A stretch of 24,451 nt of DNA from a virus: the IMG/VR virus record IMGVR_UViG_3300025684_000066, positions 1 to 24,451 of that record; one strand, 5' to 3'. Positions 1-7,799 of the stretch are shown piece by piece (the stretch's first letter is position 1; the number at the start of each line of letters is the position of its first letter). The notes under the pieces were generated by a model. That model had not been told where the DNA came from, made no database searches, and saw only the letters and a program-made list of their open reading frames with translations. Both the position numbers and the translations under genes were made by a program.

Positions 1-19
1 ACCCCAGAAGGAGTCACTT

Positions 20-253
20 GTGACCGAACTTACAGATAAAGTAGTAACCGAAGACACCGCTCCAACTTTAACGGTTGGCGATAAAACTTATGTGGTCGCT
101 GATCTTAGCAACGAAGTCAAAGAGATGCTGTCACTTCACGAGCAAGCTATGCAAATGGCCATCGGCGCTAAGCGGCAAGCTGTTATTCATGACCTTGCTG
201 TATCGAACATCGCCTCGTTGATTGAAAAGAAGCTCGCAGAAACCGACGAATGA
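20..253 (+). CDS. small conserved phage protein, DUF6447-like
   Basis: A 77-residue protein with a GTG start at 20, chosen because an AAGGAG Shine-Dalgarno lies about six bases upstream. The segment around residues 17-36 (VGDKTYVVADLSNEVKEML) resembles the 'DGKxYxxxxLSxEAKxxL' opening of DUF6447-type phage proteins. The rest is predicted helical with charged residues, possibly a short coiled coil. The function is unknown. It is the first gene of the tail block and is followed seven bases later by the large virion protein, so co-transcription with the structural genes is likely. The family assignment is from memory of the motif and is tentative; the reading frame itself is secure from its ribosome site and tight packing. 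Confidence 0.7.
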   Translation: MTELTDKVVTEDTAPTLTVGDKTYVVADLSNEVKEMLSLHEQAMQMAIGAKRQAVIHDLAVSNIASLIEKKLAETDE

Positions 254-260
254 GGTACGC

Positions 261-1964
261 ATGGCCTATTTCAAAAGGGATAGATTTAGCGGGATAGCGC
301 CGGGGGTCTCTCCCCGCCTTCTTGCCGAGCAGTTTGGGCAAATAGCCGAGAACGTCGACCTGGAGTCAGGCCGACTAGTTGCGACTAAAACTAACTCCGA
401 TGTTTACACCCTACAGAACACACAGCGCAGATCGATATATCTCTATCGAGACGTGACCTGGCTGGAATGGAGTGAAGACGGGGTTAGTGTTGTGCCTGGA
501 CCTATCCCTGGTGACAGTACTGACCGCCTGTATTTTACAGGCGACGACTACCCTCGAGTAGGCTACGTTTCCAGTTTAGTGCAGGGTAGCTCGGGCTACC
601 CGGTTAACTCTTACCGGCTCGGGGTTCCCGCTCCATCTGGCGCTCCTACAACTACTGTGAATGGCGAAGCGGATGAAACCGCAACACCAAACGACGTGAG
701 TTATGTTTATACTCTTGTCACAGAGTTAGGAGAAGAAGGCCCACCAAGCAGCCCAAGCGCTGTTATTGAGCTGACTGATAATCAGTCGGTGACCGTAGGC
801 TTACCAGGCTCTCAGCAGCCTTCGGGCAATTATTTGTTTGGTACGGGCGCGTTGAAGCGCATATATCGGTCTAATACTGGTAGCACAAACACTACCTTTC
901 AGTTTGTTGGACAAGTCCCGTACACCTCGGTCGTTTTTACGGACACGGTTGACGCGGCGGCTTTAGGTGAAGTTCTACCAAGCGACACTTGGGTTGGCCC
1001 GCCCGATGACAACCTGACGCTGTACCCTGATGGCCCATTGAAAGGCCTGATCCCTCTCGCACAAGGCGTGATGGCAGGTTTTACAGGTAAGCGTTTCTGT
1101 CTCAGCGAGCCTTTTCTACCGCACGCTTGGCCCGTGCAATATAGAATCACAACAGAAGAAGACATCGTCGCGATAGCTAGCACCGCAAATGGTGTGGCAG
1201 CGCTTACCGATGGTCAGCCCTACTTTATTACTGGCACCGATCCGTCAGCCATGACCGCGATCCGTATAGACTTAGCGCAAGCCTGTGTCAACATACACAG
1301 CGTCGTGGATATGGGTAGCTATGTCCTGTATGCAGGCCCAGACGGTTTATGTGCCGTGGAAGGCGCTTCGGGGTCCGTGGTCTCAAGCGGCCTCATCTCA
1401 GCCAAGCAATGGAACTCTACTTTTAACCCAACAACTATTCGCGCGTTTAGGCATGAAGGAACGTATGTAGCGTTCCATTCAACCGGAGGCTGGGTTTACG
1501 ACCCTCGGGGCGAAGAGAACGCGTTGACCACTTTGTCTATTTCCGCTGAGGTACGCGGCGGGTACATGAACCCGAAAGACGGTGAGCTTTACGTGATAGT
1601 TGGCAACAAGATTCAGAAATACCGCGGTGGTACAGCAAACAAGACCGCGATTTTTAAGAGCAAGAAGTTCGTTACCCCCGCTCCAGTGTCGATGGGCTGG
1701 GTATCTGTCCACGCCAATGAGTACCCAGTCACTGTAAAAGTCTGGGGAGATGGTGTTCTTGTTTCTCATTATGTACTTAGTAAATCTAATGGAACATATA
1801 CACAGACAACTACTGTGCCTAGCGGCATTATCAACGGCACACTGCGCGAACCAATAATGCGCATGCCTGCTGTCGTAGCGCAAGAGTGGGAGATTCAGGT
1901 CGAAGGGACGGACATTAATGAGTTCTGTCTTGCTCAATCGATGGAGGAAATTCGAGCCTTATGA
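261..1964 (+). CDS. virion structural protein, probable tail/neck protein with Fn3-like and propeller-like strands
   Basis: A 567-residue protein. The frame is open from 222, but the start at 261 (MAYFKRDRFSG) is preferred because GAGGT lies just upstream and the earlier ATG overlaps the preceding gene. The N-terminus (GIAPGVSPRLL, then QIAENVDLESGRL) is of the kind found at the start of phage tail/neck proteins that recur in marine phages. Residues about 115-200 read as an Fn3-like beta domain (SYVYTLVTELGEEGPPS). The remainder is rich in short beta strands with Gly turns, compatible with a beta-propeller nozzle-like fold. It has no catalytic motif or signal peptide. Its TGA overlaps the ATG of the tail fibre gene, indicating translational coupling. 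The structural role is inferred from context and composition; the exact position in the virion is unknown. Confidence 0.7.
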   Translation: MAYFKRDRFSGIAPGVSPRLLAEQFGQIAENVDLESGRLVATKTNSDVYTLQNTQRRSIYLYRDVTWLEWSEDGVSVVPGPIPGDSTDRLYFTGDDYPRVGYVSSLVQGSSGYPVNSYRLGVPAPSGAPTTTVNGEADETATPNDVSYVYTLVTELGEEGPPSSPSAVIELTDNQSVTVGLPGSQQPSGNYLFGTGALKRIYRSNTGSTNTTFQFVGQVPYTSVVFTDTVDAAALGEVLPSDTWVGPPDDNLTLYPDGPLKGLIPLAQGVMAGFTGKRFCLSEPFLPHAWPVQYRITTEEDIVAIASTANGVAALTDGQPYFITGTDPSAMTAIRIDLAQACVNIHSVVDMGSYVLYAGPDGLCAVEGASGSVVSSGLISAKQWNSTFNPTTIRAFRHEGTYVAFHSTGGWVYDPRGEENALTTLSISAEVRGGYMNPKDGELYVIVGNKIQKYRGGTANKTAIFKSKKFVTPAPVSMGWVSVHANEYPVTVKVWGDGVLVSHYVLSKSNGTYTQTTTVPSGIINGTLREPIMRMPAVVAQEWEIQVEGTDINEFCLAQSMEEIRAL

Positions 1965-4900
1965 GACCGACTCCGACAAAAATTCCTGGGATACCTAAAC
2001 CTCCGTCAGATGTTTCTGCAGCACTAAGAAAATATTTAGAGAGCCTCAGCGAAGCCATGGAGATACGACTAGGACGCAGAGGCGACCCAGTTGATCGGGC
2101 TATTACGCTGCGCGAGTTGATCACGTCTGGGCTCGCAGTAGAATTAAAAGCTAGCCCCTTTGACCCAAACAACATTACTCGAGCCAATATTGGCCTGAGC
2201 GCTGACGACTTTGTTGTTGCTGATGTCCCTTTACCGCCGACAGGTTTTATTGCTAGCGCGGCTTACAGCCAGGTCAACCTACTTTGGGATATGCCACGTT
2301 ATACGGGGCATGCGCAGACAGAGATCTGGTCCCATACTGCAGATATTATTGGAGATGCGACGTTAGCCGCTGTTTCTGTTGGGCGCGGTACAATTGACCC
2401 GGTTGGTGGTGGGGTTTCACGCTACTACTGGGTAAGACACGTGAACCAAAATGGAGTTCACGGGCCTTTCAATAGCAGCAACGGTACTCTAGCGACGACC
2501 GCTACTAACCCTACGGCGATTTTGAATGAGTTGACGGGAGCTATCTCTGTCAGCCAGCTGTCTCAATCCCTTGCGAACCAGATTGACGGTTCTGGGTCTG
2601 CGGTAGATCTCGCGAACCTAGAGACCTTCGTTGGCTATGTCAGCAGCTACGACGTAGCGGCTGCTGGGAACCTGTTAAGCAGGCTTGGAAGCGTAGAGGT
2701 CAGCGCAGCAGGCCTTGTGACTACCTATGGAAATACCGCGGCATCTGCGTCTTCCGCCGCTGCGGCTAACACTGCTGCTGCAGAGGCTTTGGCCGCTAAA
2801 GTAGCAGCCCTTGCTGCTCAAACTGGGGCAGAAGCGGCAGAAGATATCGCAGTAATTGCGAGGACGGCAGCAATCACAGCTCAAAGCTCCGCAGAAGCAG
2901 CGTCTACAGCCTCTGTTGCAGCAAACTTACTAGCTCAAGCGGCCCAGACAGGAGCGGAAACCGCAGAAACTGGGGCGAGTACGGCTCTGGCAGACGCTTT
3001 GACTGCGAAAGTAGCGGCGATAGCTGCACAAGCTGGGGCAGAAACGGCAGAAGATAACGCGGAGATTGCAAAGACCGCTGCGCAAACTGCGAAAGCTGGG
3101 GCTGAAACAGCGCAGACAGCCGCCTCGAGCGCTGCAACAAGCGCTTCCGGGTCAGCTTCATCTGCAAACACCTCCGCTACGACCGCTGCAACCTCTGCGA
3201 ACAATGCAGGTAGCTCAGCCTCGGCGGCGGCAACAAGTGCTTCAACAGCAGCTACTTATGCTACCGATGCTGGCACTGCTTCTAGTGCAGCTAATACAGC
3301 TAAACTTGCTGCAGAAACTGCGCAGTCTGGTGCTGAAACCGCAGAAACTAACGCGGCTTCTTCTGCAACGACCGCGCTGGGTTCAGCTGCCTCCGCTGCG
3401 ACATCAGCTACTACCGCCGCGAACTCTGCAAACTCAGCGGGCGATAGCGCAACAGCTGCGGCGACAAGCGCCGCATCAGCCGCTACTTATGCTACTGATG
3501 CAGGTACGGCGTCTACTGCAGCTCAATCAAGTAGCCTTTCAGCTTCCTCGAGTTTAGCTGGGGCCCAAGCCGCCGCGTCTGACGCTGAAGACGCTCAAGC
3601 TAATGCAGGTGCATCGGCCTCTGCCGCTGCGACAAGCGCAACTACTGCTGCAACAAGCGCAACTACTGCTGGAACAAAAGCCGCGTTAGCTTCCCAGTCA
3701 GAGCTTGCCGCTGAGACTGCGGAGGCAAACGCAGTAACTGCTGCGACTTCTGCTGCGAACTCAGCTACCAACGCGGACTCCTCTGAAGCAAACGCCGCTA
3801 CCTCAGCCGTAAATGCCGCGCAATCTGAGAACCAGGCGTCAGGGGCAGCTAGTGCAGCTTCTACATCTGCGTCTCTTGCATCAACACGCGCAACAGCTGC
3901 AGGAACATCTGCTGGTGCTGCTGAAACTGCTAAAACCGCAGCGGAGACTGCACGGTCTGGTGCTGAGACGGCTGAAACAAATGCTGCTACGAGCGAGACA
4001 AATGCAGCTGGGTCTCAAGCTGCTGCAGCAAACAGTGCTACCGTTGCCGCGAACAGCGCGACTCAGTCAGGACAGTCAGCTACTGCAGCAGCTAACTCGG
4101 CGACTACTGCTTCAACTAAAGCGACAGATGCTAGTCAGGCGGCGGCAGTAGCGACTACGGCTAAATTAGCCGCAGAAACAGCTAAGAGCGGCGCTGAGAC
4201 GGCTGAAACAAATGCTGCCACGAGTGAGTCTAACGCAAATGGCAGCGCGTCAGCTGCAGGAGTATCCGCAACCCAAGCAGCGAATTCTGCAACACAGTCT
4301 GGTGCATCTGCCGGAGCGGCGGCAGGAAGTGCAAGTATTGCAAGTAGTAAAGCGACAGAGGCCAGCCAGTCGGCTGTTTCTGCTACAGAAGCTAAGAACC
4401 TTGCAGTGACTGCCAAGGCAGACGCCGAGTCTGCTCGTAACAACGCGGCTGCTAGTGAGTCAAATGCAAGTGGCAGTGCAGCAGCAGCAGGGGCATCTGA
4501 AACTAATGCTGCTAGCTCATCTAATACAGCGGGCCAGTCAGCGACAGCTGCAGCTAACTCTGCAAGTGCGGCTTTGGCGCAAGCTACTGCAGCGGGTGTA
4601 TCTGCGGCTTCTGCAACTTCTGCGAAAAATGCAGCAGCCACCTCTGAAAGTAACGCCGCTACCTATCAAAATAACGCTGCACAATCCGCTACTAACGCCA
4701 GTGGTTCAGCGTCAGCTGCAGCGAGCACCGTTAATGGTTTAACCGCTCGCCTAAACAATGCGGGCGGGACTGGCGTCACTGTTGAACAGGCATATAGCGC
4801 TTCCGCGTCCAGCATAGCGGGGTTGCAGGCACAGTACTCGGTCAAGATAGACAACAATGGGCATGTGTCAGGATTCGGGTTAAACAGCGTTGCCGTGGAC

Positions 4901-5302
4901 GGGGTTCCCGAATCGGCGTTCGTGATCCGCGCTGATAAGTTCGCGATTGTCGATCCTGCGTCCACGGCTAATGACTTAACGAACACCCCCTCTGCAGACG
5001 TAGTACCCTTCGGCGTTACAAACGGTGTTGTCTATATCAAAGCGGCAGCGATTCAAGACGCGTCGATCACGTCTGCGAAAATTGGCAGCGTTAATGCAGA
5101 CACGATTACTACGGGCACGCTCAACGTAGCTAATCTAATCGACGCGAACGCCATACAGGCGTCCCAGCTTAATCTCGTTGGTGTAGGCACATTAATCGAC
5201 TTAAAGAGCGCTGCGTCAGGTGGGCGAATGGAGATCCTTAGTGACAGCATCCACGTCTACGATTCAACAGGCGCTATACGTGTGAAGTTGGGAGCGCTTT
5301 AA
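1961..5302 (+). CDS. tail tip / tail fibre protein with J-like C-terminus and long Ala-Ser-Thr repeat shaft
   Basis: This 1113-residue protein is the likely host-recognition component. Its start overlaps the preceding stop as ATGA. Residues 1-80 form an N-terminal attachment region. Residues about 88-180 look like an Fn3 domain (PPTGFIASAAYSQVNLLWD). Residues about 250-925 are an extreme Ala/Ser/Thr/Asn/Glu repeat region resembling the phage fibre repeats of lambda Stf-type proteins, expected to form a trimeric coiled-coil shaft. Residues about 930-1010 (LNNAGGTGVTVEQAY, QYSVKIDNNGHVSGFGLNS, FVIRADKFAI) match the DUF1983-type C-terminal region of lambda tail tip protein J. The last 100 residues contain a stacked 'ITSAKIGSVNADTITTGTLN' strand repeat. 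Combining a J-like tail tip end with an Stf-like shaft in one polypeptide is the notable feature. Confidence 0.85.
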   Translation: MRPTPTKIPGIPKPPSDVSAALRKYLESLSEAMEIRLGRRGDPVDRAITLRELITSGLAVELKASPFDPNNITRANIGLSADDFVVADVPLPPTGFIASAAYSQVNLLWDMPRYTGHAQTEIWSHTADIIGDATLAAVSVGRGTIDPVGGGVSRYYWVRHVNQNGVHGPFNSSNGTLATTATNPTAILNELTGAISVSQLSQSLANQIDGSGSAVDLANLETFVGYVSSYDVAAAGNLLSRLGSVEVSAAGLVTTYGNTAASASSAAAANTAAAEALAAKVAALAAQTGAEAAEDIAVIARTAAITAQSSAEAASTASVAANLLAQAAQTGAETAETGASTALADALTAKVAAIAAQAGAETAEDNAEIAKTAAQTAKAGAETAQTAASSAATSASGSASSANTSATTAATSANNAGSSASAAATSASTAATYATDAGTASSAANTAKLAAETAQSGAETAETNAASSATTALGSAASAATSATTAANSANSAGDSATAAATSAASAATYATDAGTASTAAQSSSLSASSSLAGAQAAASDAEDAQANAGASASAAATSATTAATSATTAGTKAALASQSELAAETAEANAVTAATSAANSATNADSSEANAATSAVNAAQSENQASGAASAASTSASLASTRATAAGTSAGAAETAKTAAETARSGAETAETNAATSETNAAGSQAAAANSATVAANSATQSGQSATAAANSATTASTKATDASQAAAVATTAKLAAETAKSGAETAETNAATSESNANGSASAAGVSATQAANSATQSGASAGAAAGSASIASSKATEASQSAVSATEAKNLAVTAKADAESARNNAAASESNASGSAAAAGASETNAASSSNTAGQSATAAANSASAALAQATAAGVSAASATSAKNAAATSESNAATYQNNAAQSATNASGSASAAASTVNGLTARLNNAGGTGVTVEQAYSASASSIAGLQAQYSVKIDNNGHVSGFGLNSVAVDGVPESAFVIRADKFAIVDPASTANDLTNTPSADVVPFGVTNGVVYIKAAAIQDASITSAKIGSVNADTITTGTLNVANLIDANAIQASQLNLVGVGTLIDLKSAASGGRMEILSDSIHVYDSTGAIRVKLGAL
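3068..4735 (+). repeat. 77-residue (231-bp) super-repeat in the tail fibre shaft
   Basis: Within the fibre gene, units beginning with AK-LAAETAxSGAETAET or a close variant recur with an exact 231-bp period. Unit alanine codons fall at 3068, 3299 and (degenerate) 3530, and again at 3929, 4160, 4391 and 4622; a shorter-spaced copy begins near 3700. 'YATDAGTAS' recurs 231 bp apart near 3250 and 3482. The 26-bp stretch starting at 3962 recurs at 4193. 77 residues equals exactly eleven heptads, fitting a coiled coil that keeps register across units. Most copies agree at protein level while differing in codon choice, so the repeat is old and not a recent tandem slip. Confidence 0.75.
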
Positions 5303-5589
5303 TGGCTCATGGCATACGCGTTTGGACAAATGACTCTCCTCCAAGACTGCGCCTAGACACAGGAGACAGGCAAGTTATGCACTACGCGCAATACGCAGGC
5401 ACTGCTGGCGCTAGTCCAATCGTTATTAATGTTGGCGGGGGTTATAACATTACCAGTGGAGACTGGGGGGTAGATGTCACCCCCGTCAACGAAGACTTAA
5501 AGGTCATTTCTGCGAGCAATACACTTACGATCAGCGCTACTGCTGGAAGCATTCAGTTTCGCGTTAACGTATTTAAGTTGAACCAATAA
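5302..5589 (+). CDS. small tail-appendage protein
   Basis: A 95-residue beta-rich protein whose ATG overlaps the fibre gene stop by one base (TAATG). Its N-terminus, MAHGIRVWTNDSPPRLRLD, resembles that of the next gene (MAYGFRAYNNSGFTQVDE), so the two look like members of one short-tail-protein type. This 'MAxGxRxxN' opening is common in small phage proteins encoded just after tail fibres. The C-terminal half (NTLTISATAGSIQFRVNVFKL) is typical of an exposed beta strand. It is probably a tail tip decoration or receptor-binding accessory. That role is inferred from position; no family with known biochemistry is recognised. Confidence 0.7.
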   Translation: MAHGIRVWTNDSPPRLRLDTGDRQVMHYAQYAGTAGASPIVINVGGGYNITSGDWGVDVTPVNEDLKVISASNTLTISATAGSIQFRVNVFKLNQ

Positions 5590-6347
5590 TGGCTTACGGT
5601 TTTCGGGCGTATAACAACTCCGGGTTTACCCAGGTTGACGAGACTACCCAGGGGTTTCAGGTTCTAGCGACAGGTATCGTAGCAGCGACTGACGCGTACA
5701 CGCTAGGTTATGTTGAGATACCAGCAAGTTTTCCCGATGACATTATGGTGGTTGCAAAACCTTACAACCCCAACCCGTTACAGTCTGCGCGATTGATAGC
5801 CTACTTCTATGATGTAGTAGGCGGTAATGGCACTAGAACCCGGCGCGCCTATATGAATTATATTCCTGCGGGGGGTGCGCTTGCGACAGGCGCTTGTGAT
5901 TACGCAATCATTCAACGCTGTAGCTTATTTGATGATTCTGTGATCAGCGGGCAGACGCCGAAGAACTATGGGTTAAATGTCTATAGGTCTGATGGCACGC
6001 TAAGTTTTACAACTGAAAAACCAACGTTCCGCGTACGCGCTGCACGGCACCACGAAATTACTGCGACGAGTTCTGGCGCGGGGTATTGGTACGTTCCTGA
6101 ATCACCTGCGGATTTGCTTGATACATACGCGCTGGCGATGAACTACCGTCAATACAAATACAGGGTATTTGGGCCATCTGTTGATCGGCAGTACAGTGCG
6201 GAGTCGCGGGTCGCGTTTTGGAACTACCCGACAGGGCAGTTTGGTACAAGTATCCTTTACTCTGGCGGTGATGCCGGTAAAACCGCCTCTCTTGTAGAGA
6301 AAGTTTGGGAGGGCCATAGAACTGAAATGGTAGGATTTGTCGTATGA
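5589..6347 (+). CDS. tail-appendage protein, probable receptor-binding accessory
   Basis: A 252-residue beta-rich protein directly abutting the previous gene (stop and start share one base). The N-terminus (MAYGFRAYNNSGFTQVDE) resembles that of the 95-residue neighbour, followed by a unique aromatic-rich C-terminal region (YRQYKYRVFGPSVD, SRVAFWNYPTGQFG). Aromatic-rich C-termini of this kind are frequent in phage surface-binding proteins, but no carbohydrate-binding family is recognised. It has no signal peptide or membrane segment. It lies between the fibre and the tail assembly chaperone, the usual location of receptor-binding modules. The stop overlaps the next start (ATGA). Confidence 0.7.
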   Translation: MAYGFRAYNNSGFTQVDETTQGFQVLATGIVAATDAYTLGYVEIPASFPDDIMVVAKPYNPNPLQSARLIAYFYDVVGGNGTRTRRAYMNYIPAGGALATGACDYAIIQRCSLFDDSVISGQTPKNYGLNVYRSDGTLSFTTEKPTFRVRAARHHEITATSSGAGYWYVPESPADLLDTYALAMNYRQYKYRVFGPSVDRQYSAESRVAFWNYPTGQFGTSILYSGGDAGKTASLVEKVWEGHRTEMVGFVV

Positions 6348-6790
6348 TTAAATATGCTTTTGTTGGTCCAAATGGTGAGGTGCGCTCGATTGTGCACCCT
6401 TCAGATGACGCCCTTTTTCAAGAGGGCCAAGTAGTTGGCGACGACACTTTGCGCGCTTTTGACTACGCCGTACCGGATATGGCAGTGATGGAGGGCTGGT
6501 ATTGGCAAGACGGCTGGGTAAAAACCAAGCCTGAGAGGCCATCTATTTTTCATAAGTGGGAAAACTTTCAGTGGACCCTGGATACAGTAGATCTTGAGGC
6601 CGAAATTCGGGAGCTGCGCGACAGTAAACTGTTCCGCACCGACTGGACACAGTCTCCAGACAGCCCCCTGTCCGATGCCGCTAAAATAGAATGGGCGGCT
6701 TACCGCCAAGCCCTGCGCGATGTACCCGCAAATAACACCACAGTAACTTCACTAGACGAGGTGTCATGGCCGACCCCACCAGGGGGCTAA
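6344..6790 (+). CDS. phage tail assembly chaperone (Phage_tail_APC type)
   Basis: This 148-residue protein carries the characteristic C-terminal signature of the tail assembly chaperone family: RDSKLFRTDWTQSPDSPLSD followed by WAAYRQALRDVP (residues about 92-128). Proteins of this type assist folding or attachment of tail fibres and are normally encoded immediately after the fibre genes, as here. The N-terminal 60 residues (FVGPNGEVRSIVHPSDDAL) read as the usual variable domain. The start overlaps the upstream stop as ATGA, and the TAA stop is directly followed by the next ATG. The assignment is made on the DWTQ and YRQALRD motifs and is fairly secure. Confidence 0.85.
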   Translation: MIKYAFVGPNGEVRSIVHPSDDALFQEGQVVGDDTLRAFDYAVPDMAVMEGWYWQDGWVKTKPERPSIFHKWENFQWTLDTVDLEAEIRELRDSKLFRTDWTQSPDSPLSDAAKIEWAAYRQALRDVPANNTTVTSLDEVSWPTPPGG

Positions 6791-7282
6791 ATGATTGATC
6801 CTATAACTGCTGTTGCAATGGCTACAAGTGCTTTTAAGACTGTCCAGAAGATGGTGGCAATGGGCCGCGAGATCGAAGACACCCTAGGCCAAGTTGGCAA
6901 GTGGTATGGCGCTGTTAGTGACTTCAACGAAGCTAAGAGGCAAGCGGAGAATCCACCTATCTTCCGTAGGCTGGTAGCGTCTAAGTCAGTCGAGCAAGAA
7001 GCGCTAGAGATGTTTGCCCACGATAAGCGAATAAGGCAACAAGAGAAAGAACTGCGAGAGCTGCTGATGTACACCTACGGCCCTGACGCTTACCAAGAGC
7101 TTTTGGGTATGCGTAGGAAGATACGAGAGCAGCGCGAAAAGACGATTTATGCACAGGCCCGCCGCCGAAAGAATGCTTTCTGGGTAACTGTTCAGAGCGC
7201 TGCTCTGGTTCTGCTGTGTGGTGGGCTTTACAAAGTAAGCATGTTTTTATACTTAAACATTAACCAGACCAATATGTCTTAG
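6791..7282 (+). CDS. conserved phage protein with C-terminal membrane anchor
   Basis: A 163-residue protein opening with MIDPITAVAMATSAF, a type I recall as frequent in marine phage genomes just after tail genes. Residues 20-125 are helical and strongly charged (EKELRELLMYTYGPDAYQELL, then RRKIREQREKTIY), and residues about 131-155 form one hydrophobic segment after an Arg/Lys-rich stretch. The topology suggests a large cytoplasmic domain with a C-terminal anchor. Its function is unknown; a role in lysis or membrane interaction is possible from position but unproven. It starts directly after the preceding TAA and ends in TAG, which shows TAG works as a stop codon in this genome. Confidence 0.75.
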   Translation: MIDPITAVAMATSAFKTVQKMVAMGREIEDTLGQVGKWYGAVSDFNEAKRQAENPPIFRRLVASKSVEQEALEMFAHDKRIRQQEKELRELLMYTYGPDAYQELLGMRRKIREQREKTIYAQARRRKNAFWVTVQSAALVLLCGGLYKVSMFLYLNINQTNMS

Positions 7283-7291
7283 GAGACTGTT

Positions 7292-7387
7292 ATGCACAAT
7301 GGTAAAGGTAAGCAGTGTGTCTTGAACCAACCAGCCAAAAAGAAGAAGCCCACTAAGACTAAAGGTAAAAAGAAAAATGGCTACTGA
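7292..7387 (+). CDS. 31-residue Lys-rich peptide
   Basis: A very small ORF preceded by AGGAGA seven bases before the ATG, which is a strong ribosome site. The product opens MHNGKGKQCVLNQPAKKKK and is about 40 percent lysine, with one cysteine. A nucleic-acid-binding role or simple charge-mediated association is conceivable, but nothing identifies a function. It sits nine bases after the membrane-anchored protein gene, and its 3' end overlaps the start of the next tiny ORF by 11 bases. The reading frame is supported by the ribosome site and gene packing only. Confidence 0.5.
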   Translation: MHNGKGKQCVLNQPAKKKKPTKTKGKKKNGY

Positions 7388-7520
7388 GCGCGACTATAAA
7401 GAGGCGTATCGTTTCTCCTAGTTATACCAGAAGCGGTATGGCCCAGATAACAAAGATACATTTCCGCTGCTCGCTGCTCGCTACTATAATGCCGCCTCAA
7501 CCAACCAGAGGCACATATGA
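7377..7520 (+). pseudogene. 47-codon small gene interrupted by an in-frame amber codon
   Basis: Reading from the ATG at 7377 gives MATERDYKEAYRFS, then TAG at 7419-7421, then in the same frame a further 32 residues (LYQKRYGPDNKDTFPLLAAR and on) ending at TGA 7518-7520. The region after the TAG is protein-like and reaches exactly to the ATGA overlap with the next ORF, as expected of one intact coupled gene. A single C-to-T change in CAG would explain the amber. Options are a nonsense mutation, host amber suppression, or a true 14-residue peptide. The genome elsewhere uses TAG as a stop, so general recoding is unlikely. Confidence 0.45.
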
Positions 7521-7582
7521 TTCTTTACATGATCGGCTTTATCTTAGTAACCCTTGGCGCTATCGCTCAGCAAGACCTGTAG
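7517..7582 (+). CDS. 21-residue hydrophobic single-span peptide
   Basis: The product opens MILYMIGFILVTLGAIAQ and ends in QDL, so it is one transmembrane segment and little else. AGAGG lies six bases before the ATG, and the ATG overlaps the upstream TGA. It ends in TAG. Its size is that of known phage micro-membrane proteins, some of which act in lysis or superinfection exclusion, but no homology is claimed. It is the last plus-strand gene before the attachment region. Confidence 0.45.
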   Translation: MILYMIGFILVTLGAIAQQDL

Positions 7583-7583
7583 G

Positions 7584-7598
7584 TGTGACACTGTCACA
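7584..7598. repeat. 15-bp inverted repeat TGTGACA-C-TGTCACA
   Basis: A perfect 7-bp inverted repeat around one central base. Each arm contains the hexamer GTCACA (one in each orientation), which also occurs twice beside the integrase start. It could be an integrase arm-type or directionality-factor site, or a regulator binding site. No T-tract follows, so it is not a terminator. Confidence 0.5.
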
Positions 7599-7728
7599 AC
7601 CTAAAGAGAACTAAAACAAATTAAATAGTATTATCAATAAGTTACGAGCTTCTAGCGCAGACGGCCTAGTAGATCTAAATATAGGTTAAGTCATTGAAAT
7701 AGAAACAAAAGTAGCAATGCGGGGCACA

Positions 7729-7748
7729 GAATCCCTCTCTCTCCGCCA
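7729..7748 (+). other. putative attP core, identical in form to a tRNA-Ser 3' end
   Basis: The 20 bases GAATCCCTCTCTCTCCGCCA have the layout of the end of a bacterial tRNA-Ser: T-stem 3' strand, acceptor 3' strand TCTCTCC, discriminator G and encoded CCA. The sequence upstream (GGGGCACA) does not pair to make a T-arm, so no complete tRNA is present. Tyrosine integrases commonly use tRNA 3' ends as attB, with the identity block carried in attP next to int, as seen here. The match was made by eye against general knowledge of tRNA-Ser. Confidence 0.65.
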
Positions 7749-7761
7749 TACATTTAAGTGC

Positions 7762-7789
7762 TTGTTTTACAAAGAAAAAGCGATATCAT
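7762..7789 (+). promoter_or_regulatory. predicted sigma70 promoter for the integrase
   Basis: TTGTTT, a 16-bp spacer and TATCAT lie about 33 bases before the integrase ATG. The -10 differs from TATAAT at one position and the -35 matches four of six. It is the only reasonable promoter-like pair in the gap. No experimental support. Confidence 0.4.
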
Positions 7790-7799
7790 AAAGGCTCCA

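Noticed and set aside
3278-3294. TTCTAGT-GCA-GCTAATA inside the fibre gene resembles the operator
   Set aside because: It scores 12 of 14 but lies in repetitive coding sequence on the opposite-direction late gene. Another about 11 of 14 match near 4510 shows such scores arise by chance there. These also caution against the weakest intergenic sites.
2675-4641. Long antisense and alternate-frame ORFs across the fibre repeat region
   Set aside because: They arise from the GCN-rich codons of Ala/Ser/Thr repeats, giving low-complexity Leu/Gln/Arg or Ala/Val frames with no ribosome sites.
7377-7582. Genome-wide amber recoding to explain the in-frame TAG
   Set aside because: The 163-residue gene ending at 7282 stops with TAG and would otherwise read into the next ribosome site. 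Other large genes end normally, so stop-codon reassignment is not indicated.
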